A stretch of 6,701 nucleotides of DNA, from positions 1 to 6,701 of the forward strand of contig CAZJBD010000140.1 in NCBI GenBank assembly GCA_964544265.1, in the 5' to 3' direction. This document shows positions 1 through 5,802 of this stretch, piece by piece (the first letter of the stretch is position 1; every line of letters starts with the position of its first letter). The position numbers and the translations under genes were made by a program. The notes under the pieces were generated by a model. It did not search any database. It was not told the origin of the DNA and saw only the letters and a program-made list of their open reading frames with translations. The DNA is from JALHVH01 sp964544265 (GTDB lineage: Bacteria > Acidobacteriota > Aminicenantia > Aminicenantales > Saccharicenantaceae).

Positions 1-1079
1 TTTTCCAGGACCCCCTCGCCGCCGTAGGTCCTCAGCCGGTTGACGTTGAGGTACTGCTTCATCCGGCCGCGCTGGTCGGGATAGAGATAGCTCACGAGAC
101 GCTTGCTGAAATCGTTGAGAGGAGCGGTCGCCGGCCCGGTCGTCACGGACGGGACTTTCCCGGCCTGCGTCCACATCGGCACGGCGACCGAGGACACCGG
201 CTGGCCCAAGGAGACCCACATCGTCGCCAGATGGGCCTTATCCCTGGATGGGGCCGCCTCGAAGAGGATGACCGACACACTCGAGTTGCGGTTGATCGTA
301 TCGTTGGTGTTGATGTAAAGGGGCGAGGCCGGGTCCTCGGGGAGATCGCTTGTCAGGGGATAGGAGTGGAGCTTTTCGTGGACGAGGTCGCGCGAGGCCT
401 CCTGCAGGATGAATTTCGCGTCGATTCGGCCCTGGCCGTATCCGGATTGGATGATGTGCGAGATCCTCTCGAAACGGATATAACCTCCACCCTTGAGATT
501 GTCGGGCGACGTGAATCCGTAATTGGTCCGGACGAGGTATCCGAAGGGCGCGACGCGCGGGTCCCTGGCGTCGAACTTGACGAAGCTGGCGGGCGACGTT
601 TCGAAGAAGCAGGCGTTCCCCTCGGCGTCGATGACACCGAAGTTCGCCGTGAGGTCGAGGGTGCCTTTGCTCCGTTCCATCAACGCTTCAAAGTCAGCGA
701 CATTCGCGCATTCCCCCAATGCGCGCTTCATGAAGCGGCCGTTGTCCGCTCCGTCCTTTCCCGGCTTCCCCTGGTCGTCGGTCTGCGAGTTTATGATGGC
801 AAATCCCTTGGAGTTCAGGCCGCCCCAGGCTTCGTCGCCTTTTTCATCCTCCGCGTTGACCAGGGCGATGAACGCGTATTTTGAACCCTGGATGAAGAGC
901 GTCTTGTTATCGATTTTACCCGTGTCGCGGTTTTTCCACAGGAGCGCCCGTCCGCTCCGGGTCGCTTTGCCGGAGATTATGGCCAGCGTGCAGGGGAATA
1001 GGGCGTTTATGGATAGAAGCAGGAATATCCCAGCGAAAACGGCGGAACGCCGGATCTTGATGCGATGCTTTTCAGGCAC
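1..1079 (-). CDS. Secreted C45-like Ntn hydrolase (acyl-CoA:6-APA acyltransferase / linear amide hydrolase fold), partial at the C-terminus
   Basis: The reading frame is open from a GTG at 1079 to the left edge, giving 359 residues without a stop; the C-terminus lies outside the window. Residues 1-29 form a signal peptide: a basic start (KHRIKIRR) followed by a hydrophobic stretch at about 13-28. Cys30 follows directly and is the expected N-terminal nucleophile, in the context CTLAIISGKATRSGRALLWK. Further family-like motifs are NRDT (Arg51, Asp52), WGGLNSKGFAI (85-95), ANFGVIDAEGNACFFE (145-160), RTNYGF (184-189) and INRNSSVSV (262-270), then TMWVSLGQPVSSVAVPMW (286-303). In this superfamily the freed Cys attacks linear C-N amide bonds. 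The layout resembles the C45 peptidase / penicillin acyltransferase-like group more than bile salt hydrolases. Location is inferred to be periplasmic or extracellular; the substrate is unknown. The GTG start is supported by GGAGGG 6 nt upstream. Confidence 0.85.
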   Translation of the reverse strand, partial: MPEKHRIKIRRSAVFAGIFLLLSINALFPCTLAIISGKATRSGRALLWKNRDTGKIDNKTLFIQGSKYAFIALVNAEDEKGDEAWGGLNSKGFAIINSQTDDQGKPGKDGADNGRFMKRALGECANVADFEALMERSKGTLDLTANFGVIDAEGNACFFETSPASFVKFDARDPRVAPFGYLVRTNYGFTSPDNLKGGGYIRFERISHIIQSGYGQGRIDAKFILQEASRDLVHEKLHSYPLTSDLPEDPASPLYINTNDTINRNSSVSVILFEAAPSRDKAHLATMWVSLGQPVSSVAVPMWTQAGKVPSVTTGPATAPLNDFSKRLVSYLYPDQRGRMKQYLNVNRLRTYGGEGVLE

Positions 1080-1085
1080 GATTGA

Positions 1086-1091
1086 CCCTCC
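1086..1091 (-). promoter_or_regulatory. Shine-Dalgarno that decides the GTG start of the C45-like hydrolase
   Basis: On the minus strand GGAGGG (1091-1086) sits 6 nt before the GTG at 1079-1077. An ATG at 1093-1091 overlaps this motif but lies in another frame, so it is not the start. No in-frame ATG lies close to the start of the signal peptide, and the GTG gives a complete signal peptide. Confidence 0.7.
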
Positions 1092-1132
1092 ATTATGGGG
1101 AGAACGATCTCTTAGTTATCGGATCTTTACAT

Positions 1133-1867
1133 TCAATCACCGGCGGATTCCAGGGCGTCTCCCGACTTCCGGAACCGCGCGGACAACGCATAGTCTTCCA
1201 TGACCTCTTCGAAGATTTCGGGCTGTCTTTCCTTGAGCTCGATCGCGTAGTCGAGGAACCGGCGGATCCCGTCGCCCAGGACATCGTAAACCTTGGCCTT
1301 CATCCGCGGATCGCGGAGGGCCTCATGGATGAAGAGCCGGTCCCCGCTCCGTTCCTTGTAGCTTCGGACGTCGTTGATGAAGTGGAGAATGGAGATCATG
1401 TCGAGGAAGATCTCCTCGAAATTGAAGGTGATCGCTCTTTCCATGAAGTTGCGCCAGACCCTTTCCGCCTTGACGTACTCGAGGATGACCGGCTCCATGT
1501 CCTCGGGACTCTTGTACTCGACGGCATTCGCTTTTTGGCGCATCCCCTTGAGGTCCTCCAAGGAGGCGGTCCGGATCTCCTCCATGCTGAGGGCCGGGGC
1601 CTTGAGGGCCGCGAAGTCCGCCAGAAAAAGGCTTCTCATCTCGGAGCGGAAGAGGTGGCTCTTGATGAACATCAGCTGTCGTCGTTTTTCCCGGCTTTCG
1701 CGTTTCTGCAGGGCCCGTTCGACGATGAAGACGGCAACCATGACCTCCAGGGGGATGGCGGCCAGATGATAAAAAAACTCGAAGTGAGTCAATCTCTCGA
1801 TAACGACGAAGAGCGCCGAGAAGCCGATGAATCCGGCAACCAGCCAGAAGTGCTTGGGGAGTTTCAT
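1133..1867 (-). CDS. Two-helix inner-membrane protein with a helical cytoplasmic domain, function unknown
   Basis: This 244-residue protein is not one I can assign to a named family. Two hydrophobic segments lie at about 7-24 and 32-50, joined by a short turn containing IERLTHFEFF. A strongly basic stretch (about 51-65, RALQKRESREKRRQ) follows and should place the remainder in the cytoplasm with both termini inside. Residues 66-235 are rich in charged and hydrophobic residues in helical periodicity, with few Gly or Pro, suggesting an alpha-helical bundle; notable patches are ERVWRNFMERAITFNFEEIF (about 135-154) and a C-terminal EIFEEVMEDY. There are no catalytic or nucleotide-binding motifs. 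The ATG at 1867 has an AAGGGA-type ribosome site a few bases upstream and a promoter-like sequence just before it. The downstream hydrolase starts 53 bp after the stop, so the two are probably co-transcribed. Confidence 0.8.
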   Translation of the reverse strand: MKLPKHFWLVAGFIGFSALFVVIERLTHFEFFYHLAAIPLEVMVAVFIVERALQKRESREKRRQLMFIKSHLFRSEMRSLFLADFAALKAPALSMEEIRTASLEDLKGMRQKANAVEYKSPEDMEPVILEYVKAERVWRNFMERAITFNFEEIFLDMISILHFINDVRSYKERSGDRLFIHEALRDPRMKAKVYDVLGDGIRRFLDYAIELKERQPEIFEEVMEDYALSARFRKSGDALESAGD

Positions 1868-1901
1868 GACGCGTCCCTTAGGCGATGAGGCCTGAAACCA
1901 T

Positions 1902-1931
1902 CGTATAGCACAAGAAAAGGGCCGAGGTCAA
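1902..1931 (-). promoter_or_regulatory. Putative sigma70 promoter with extended -10 for the membrane-protein gene
   Basis: On the minus strand TTGACC (1931-1926) matches five of six bases of the -35 consensus. It is followed after 18 bp by TATACG (1907-1902), preceded by TG at 1910-1909 to make an extended -10 (TGCTATACG). Transcription would begin near 1895, giving a leader of about 28 nt before the ATG at 1867. It would drive the two-helix membrane protein and probably the C45-like hydrolase. The -10 hexamer itself matches in only four positions, so this is a sequence-based suggestion. Confidence 0.45.
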
Positions 1932-1932
1932 A

Positions 1933-1950
1933 CCGTCCCCTTCCGGACGG
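1933..1950 (-). terminator. Short GC hairpin after the dipeptidase gene, weak terminator candidate
   Basis: Four bases after the dipeptidase stop the minus strand reads CCGTCC-GGAAGG-GGACGG, a perfect 6-bp stem with a 6-nt loop, followed by only three T residues (1932-1930). Position and GC-rich stem fit an intrinsic terminator. The short stem and very short T run make it weak, so read-through into the next gene is plausible. Its T run overlaps the -35 box of the next promoter. Confidence 0.3.
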
Positions 1951-1954
1951 AGCG

Positions 1955-3043
1955 TCAGCCGCAGACGGCCTGGAAGACGCGGTAAAAATTCGTCCAGCAA
2001 ATTTTCTCGATGCTTTTTTTGGGGATTCCGGCTTCGGCCAGCCGATCCCTGACCAAGCCGAGGCTCCGGCATCCCGAAACGCCTTGGGGCAAGTCGGGCA
2101 CCCCATCGAAATCCGAGCCGAAGGCCACGTGGCTATCGCCGCTCGCCCTAAGGAGGTGGAAAAAGTGCTCAAGGTAGCGGTCCAAGGGGACCCTATGGGC
2201 TGCCATGGCTTTGCGGAAGCGCTCTTCCATGACCTTAAGGACCGCAAAATGTTTGGAGGGATCCGGGCCGGCCTTTTCTTCTTCCTTATCGATCTCTGAG
2301 AACATCTCTCCCAGCTTTTCGGAGGCGTTGCTGTACTCTGCATCGAGGAATCCGGGATAAATATTGACCCCGACCAGGCCGCCGCCCGCTGCGATCTTCG
2401 TGATCAGCGGATCGCTGAGGTTCCGAGGGACCGGACAGAGAGCATGGGCACAGGAATGAGAGGCGACAATCGGCTGGCAACTCTGCTCGAGGACCTTCTC
2501 TACGGCCCGGCCGTGGGCGTGGGAGACGTCGACGATCATGCCGAGCTTGTTCATGGCCGCGACGACTTCCTCGCCGAAGCGCGACAAGCCATCGAAGGAC
2601 GGGCTTTTATCGCCGCAGGAAATGATCCAGCGGTTGCTCCGCGAGTGGACCAGGGTCAGGAGCCGGACACCCCGGGCATGGAATTTATCAAGGTTTCTGA
2701 GATCATCCTCCAGCGCGTCGCCGTTCTCCACGGCCAGGAGGGCGGCGATCTTGTTCGAGGCGCGGGCGGCGAGGACTTCTTCGGAGTCGCGGCAGATCGT
2801 GATCTCCTCTTCGTGCGCCTCGATCTCCTTTTCCAGGGCGTCCAGCATCCTCGACGCGAAACTGAATTTCCGGTTTTCCGGGAGGACTGGAGGGACGTAG
2901 CAGGCAAAGACCTGGAGGCCGATCCCGGCCTCTCTCATGGCTGGTAGGTTGACCTGAAGCCCGGGGTCATTGAGTGTCCTTCCCGCCGCAAATCCCATAG
3001 CCGTGTCACAGTGCAGGTCGCATATGGGGATGGGATGATTCAT
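1955..3043 (-). CDS. Membrane dipeptidase (renal dipeptidase, peptidase family M19), predicted cytoplasmic
   Basis: This 362-residue, full-length member of family M19 is a TIM-barrel zinc enzyme that hydrolyses dipeptides, in several members including those with a D-residue at the C-terminal side. The binuclear metal ligands are visible: His11 and Asp13 in CDLHCDT, Glu106 in AVENGDAL, His175 in VDVSHAHG and His196 in VASHSCAHAL. Substrate-site residues are also present: His133 in LTLVHSRSN, Arg207 in PRNLSD and Asp311 in AFGSDFDGVPDLP. There is no signal peptide or anchor, unlike the mammalian enzyme, so it probably acts in the cytoplasm on imported peptides or cell-wall fragments. The ATG at 3043 is chosen because it puts HxD near the N-terminus and has AGAGGA 6 nt upstream. 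A longer frame back to 3277 would run through the promoter and into the permease gene. The exact substrate cannot be read from sequence. Confidence 0.95.
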   Translation of the reverse strand: MNHPIPICDLHCDTAMGFAAGRTLNDPGLQVNLPAMREAGIGLQVFACYVPPVLPENRKFSFASRMLDALEKEIEAHEEEITICRDSEEVLAARASNKIAALLAVENGDALEDDLRNLDKFHARGVRLLTLVHSRSNRWIISCGDKSPSFDGLSRFGEEVVAAMNKLGMIVDVSHAHGRAVEKVLEQSCQPIVASHSCAHALCPVPRNLSDPLITKIAAGGGLVGVNIYPGFLDAEYSNASEKLGEMFSEIDKEEEKAGPDPSKHFAVLKVMEERFRKAMAAHRVPLDRYLEHFFHLLRASGDSHVAFGSDFDGVPDLPQGVSGCRSLGLVRDRLAEAGIPKKSIEKICWTNFYRVFQAVCG

Positions 3044-3061
3044 GGCCTGTCCTCTTTGAGG

Positions 3062-3090
3062 CTTATATCCCAATCGTCTGGTCCTGTCAA
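3062..3090 (-). promoter_or_regulatory. Near-consensus sigma70 promoter of the dipeptidase gene
   Basis: On the minus strand a perfect -35 TTGACA (3090-3085) is separated by exactly 17 bp from TATAAG (3067-3062), which matches five of six bases of the -10 box. It lies in the 65-bp gap between the last permease and the dipeptidase. The start point would fall near 3055, leaving a leader of only about 12 nt that contains little beyond the Shine-Dalgarno AGAGGA (3055-3050). The dipeptidase therefore probably has its own transcription unit. Confidence 0.7.
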
Positions 3091-3101
3091 TTTGGATATA
3101 A
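3063..3101. repeat. Inverted repeat bracketing the dipeptidase promoter, possible operator
   Basis: On the plus strand TTATATCC (3063-3070) is the exact inverse of GGATATAA (3094-3101), with centres 31 bp apart, close to three helical turns. Similarity continues outward (GCTTATATCC against GGATATAAAGC, one extra base) and inward (CCAA/TTGG with one extra base). One arm overlaps the -10 box and the other lies just upstream of the -35. The arrangement fits two half-sites for a repressor, but AT-rich 8-mers next to a -10 box can pair by chance. Confidence 0.4.
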
Positions 3102-3108
3102 AGCGTCT

Positions 3109-4539
3109 TTACCGGACGTCGTAGCGAATAAAGGCGACGAAGGCGGCGGCGAAAAGGATGAGGCCGGAGGCCAGGAGGACGGCGAAGGAGGGGAGAGTGG
3201 ACCGGATACGGCCCTTCAGCCCTTCTTCCGCATACCGGAATCTTGGAGCGTCGCTCATGTCCACGGGCGTGTTCCAAACATCCAATGAAGGGTCTTGACT
3301 CCTCAAAGCTTCAATTTTCTTTGGCCGATAATCCTGGTAAAAGGCCCGGTCCCAGGTCGCAGACAGGGCGCGGAAGTGGGCGAGGTTTCTCACCCCGGTC
3401 GAAGACAGGTCCGTCGATAAGTATGTGAAGCTGGCCAGGGGAGAAAGCATCGAAATCCGAATAGACAGCGCGATTTGGGCTTCCTCCCGCCGGCGGAGGT
3501 CCCCCTCGAGGACCTCCGCTTTTTCGCTCTGGATGCGGTTGGCCTCCGCCCAGACCCGTTCGATCTCCGCGGCCGCGGCTTGGTAAGCCTCCCGGTAAAC
3601 CGGGTCCCGGGCCAGGCGGAGCTTCTTATCGGCTTCTGAAAGATTTTCTGCCAGGACGGGATATCGGACGGCGAGCTCGCGTCTCTTTTCAGCCGCCATT
3701 TTCATCCCCAGCTCGTCCCGTTCGACGTCCTGGATCCGGTGCGTCTCCCGGGCGATCTTGATCCTCGAAGGCGCCGGCTTGATGATGGACGCCAGGTACG
3801 GGCTCAGATTGGGGACGACCAGAACAAGGAGAACCCAGACGAAGAGCGAGGTCATGATGGAAGACGCACTCGACCGGTGAATGGAGGAGACGAGAACGCC
3901 GATGAGGCTGAAAACCGTGACGTAGACGATCGAGCCCGCAATGATCAAGCCGAGGGCCCCCCAATCCAGGCTCGTCCAGGCGACTCGCGGGTGGAGGAGG
4001 ATCGTGATCATCCCGGCTGCGAGCGAGAGGACAAACGGCCAGAAGAGGGTTATCACCCCTCCCGCGATCTTGGCCAGGATGATCTTTGAACGTGAAACCC
4101 CGTTGGACAGCATGAGCTTCAGTGTTCCGTCCTCCTTCTCGCCGCAGACCGCGTCATAGGAAAAGATGAGGGCGATAAGGCTCATGAGGACGGCGACGAT
4201 GAAGGTGAGGTCGATGAGCGGGAACATGACCGGCAGGGGGTCGTTATCGAACTCTTCGATGTTGACCTCCGACGTCAAACCCCGGACGAGGGACTGGAAG
4301 GGGATGGGCGGCTGGGTGGGACGGAGGATGTTTCCGATCCGGTTGAAGTGGGCGTAGCTTTTCATGTAGCGTTCGATCTCGATTTGCCGGCGGGCGTATT
4401 CGTCCTGTTTTTTCAGGTAATCGCCGGCGAGGAGGAGGACCGTAGCCGTGATGACGGCGAAGAGGAGGAGGAAACTGACCAGGAACCTGAAGGAGAGGAC
4501 ATTGTTCCTGATATCTTTGGCGATGAGTGTCCTCAGCAT
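3109..4539 (-). CDS. ABC-2 type transporter permease with a large helical extracytoplasmic loop (third of a tandem trio)
   Basis: This 476-residue ABC-2/NosY-type permease has six predicted membrane helices: about 18-38, 108-127, 161-182, 195-217, 226-246 and 449-470. After the second helix comes the cytoplasmic coupling segment typical of the family (YDAVCGEKEDGTLKLMLSNG, then VSRSKIILAK, 128-157), which contacts the ATPase. An approximately 200-residue domain between helices 5 and 6 should face outward. Much of it (about 265-358) is Glu/Arg/Ala-rich and looks coiled-coil; it then carries MLSPLASF (364-371) and TG (381-382), shared with the two sister proteins. The chain ends in RYDVR. I prefer the ATG at 4539 over one at 4593: it lies 5 bp after the upstream stop with a GGTGAGG ribosome site, whereas the longer start overlaps the upstream gene. 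The family resembles permeases annotated DUF3526. The substrate is unknown. Confidence 0.9.
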   Translation of the reverse strand: MLRTLIAKDIRNNVLSFRFLVSFLLLFAVITATVLLLAGDYLKKQDEYARRQIEIERYMKSYAHFNRIGNILRPTQPPIPFQSLVRGLTSEVNIEEFDNDPLPVMFPLIDLTFIVAVLMSLIALIFSYDAVCGEKEDGTLKLMLSNGVSRSKIILAKIAGGVITLFWPFVLSLAAGMITILLHPRVAWTSLDWGALGLIIAGSIVYVTVFSLIGVLVSSIHRSSASSIMTSLFVWVLLVLVVPNLSPYLASIIKPAPSRIKIARETHRIQDVERDELGMKMAAEKRRELAVRYPVLAENLSEADKKLRLARDPVYREAYQAAAAEIERVWAEANRIQSEKAEVLEGDLRRREEAQIALSIRISMLSPLASFTYLSTDLSSTGVRNLAHFRALSATWDRAFYQDYRPKKIEALRSQDPSLDVWNTPVDMSDAPRFRYAEEGLKGRIRSTLPSFAVLLASGLILFAAAFVAFIRYDVR

Positions 4540-4544
4540 GTCCC

Positions 4545-5792
4545 TCACCTCACGTCGTATCTCGCGAAAGCCCAATAGGCTAGGGCGAAGCAAATGATAT
4601 TGAAAAAGACGAGCCAGGCCGTATCGAAGAGGGCTCCCTGGGCGAAGATTTCCGCAAGAGACCTCGGGACGTAGCGGAAGGCGGGATATTCCTCGTTCTT
4701 GTTCGATGTGGCCCGGTTGGCGATGATGTCCCCGATGATGGAGTTCTTGTACCGGATGACTTCCCGTTTCAGACGGCTTTCCTCCCCGATCCCGGTGCCG
4801 GCGATCTCGCTGGCCGCGTCGAGGAAGCCGGCCGCGGGGGAGACGCGGTTGATGTCCCTAGAGAGCCGGACCAGCCGCTCGAACTTCCCCCTGTAATCTT
4901 CTTCCATCCTGTCGTTATCGTCGCTGATGGCCTTATAGTGGCTGGCCCAATCCCTGCTCTTGGTACCCAGGAGAACTTCCCGCGTCCACGTCTGCTGGCG
5001 TTTTTCACTCAGGGCGCGGACCGAGGGGACGCTCACGAACTGCCTGGCCAGGAGAGTGCCGAGGTTGGGGATGATGAATACGAGGAGAGTCCAGATAAAA
5101 AGGAGGACGACGATCGAGCTCGCCGACCGCCTGGTCAGGGTTGAGATCAAGATGCCCAGGATCAGGAAGAAGCTCAAATAGAGGAGCGATAATCCCAGGA
5201 TGAGAGTCAGGCGGCCGAGCTGGCCGGTCGAGAAGCGGACGTTCGGATCGAAAAGAAGGAAGGCGATTCCAAGGAGGGTTGTCAGCAGGAAAGGGACGCT
5301 TAAACTCAGGAAATTACCCAGCCACTTGCCGAAAAGGACGCGGGCCCGGGAAATGGGACTTCCCAGGATGAGCTGGAGGGTTCCCCTTTCTCTTTCTCTG
5401 CTGACCTGGTCGAAGCCGAAGAGAAGGGCCACGAGAGACAGGACGACCCTGACGACATAGAGAAAGTCCGGCGATGGGAAAAAAGAATAGATGATGTTCC
5501 CCGACGACTGCCCAGCCCGGACCGTGATGCCGACAACTCCGATCTCAAAAGAGCGGGTCATGGCATCATCGAGCCCTTTGGCGAAAACGGCCATCGGATT
5601 GGGCGGGAGGAGGGCGATCGGCTCGCCGGGCTTCGGTCGGGTGATCTGGAAGTCGGCGGTCCTCTGCCTGAAATCACGGTGCATGATGAAGAAGCTCGTG
5701 GCCGTGAGGAGGACGGTGAGGAGGAGAACGATGACAAATTTGTAGCTTGTGAGGTTCGAGGCCATCTCTTTGCGGGCGATCGTCCAGGTCAC
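4545..5792 (-). CDS. ABC-2 type transporter permease (second of a tandem trio)
   Basis: This 415-residue complete permease has six predicted helices: about 18-37, 108-127, 158-181, 195-216, 223-246 and 388-409. The coupling segment GFDQVSRERERGTLQLILGS followed by PISRARVLFGKWLG (126-159) is an almost textbook ABC-2 signature. The loop between helices 5 and 6 (about 247-387) is extracytoplasmic by this topology and contains VSPAAGF (317-323), AGTG (331-334) and YPAFRYVPRSLAEIF (369-383), each with counterparts in the neighbouring permeases. The C-terminus is FARYDVR. The start is a GTG at 5792, 9 bp after the preceding stop. Its Shine-Dalgarno AAGGAG overlaps that stop codon, which indicates tight coupling in one operon. 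It probably pairs with a sister permease and an ATPase outside the window. Confidence 0.92.
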   Translation of the reverse strand: MTWTIARKEMASNLTSYKFVIVLLLTVLLTATSFFIMHRDFRQRTADFQITRPKPGEPIALLPPNPMAVFAKGLDDAMTRSFEIGVVGITVRAGQSSGNIIYSFFPSPDFLYVVRVVLSLVALLFGFDQVSRERERGTLQLILGSPISRARVLFGKWLGNFLSLSVPFLLTTLLGIAFLLFDPNVRFSTGQLGRLTLILGLSLLYLSFFLILGILISTLTRRSASSIVVLLFIWTLLVFIIPNLGTLLARQFVSVPSVRALSEKRQQTWTREVLLGTKSRDWASHYKAISDDNDRMEEDYRGKFERLVRLSRDINRVSPAAGFLDAASEIAGTGIGEESRLKREVIRYKNSIIGDIIANRATSNKNEEYPAFRYVPRSLAEIFAQGALFDTAWLVFFNIICFALAYWAFARYDVR

Positions 5793-5796
5793 GGCG

Positions 5797-5802
5797 TCTC
5801 CT
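5797..5802 (-). promoter_or_regulatory. Shine-Dalgarno overlapping a stop codon, supporting the GTG start at 5792
   Basis: On the minus strand the upstream stop TAA (5804-5802) runs directly into AAGGAG, which ends 5 bases before the GTG at 5792-5790. This decides the non-ATG start and is a translational-coupling arrangement between the first and second permeases. Confidence 0.7.

Noticed and set aside
231..884. 217-codon open frame on the plus strand
   Set aside because: It lies antisense to the C45-like hydrolase, whose minus-strand frame carries a signal peptide and all family motifs. The plus-strand product has no recognisable features and no ribosome site.
1082..1888. 268-codon open frame on the plus strand
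   Set aside because: It mirrors the two-helix membrane protein on the opposite strand. Long antisense frames are expected in GC-rich DNA, and the product is an odd Asp/Glu/Leu-rich sequence without domains.
3044..3277. 78-codon N-terminal extension of the dipeptidase
   Set aside because: The extension would cross the promoter and overlap the 3' end of the permease gene. It encodes an Arg/Pro-rich shadow sequence, and the ATG at 3043 has a good ribosome site.
4540..4593. 18-codon N-terminal extension of the third permease
   Set aside because: It overlaps the end of the second permease. The ATG at 4539 has a Shine-Dalgarno and yields the same start-to-first-helix spacing as the sister gene.
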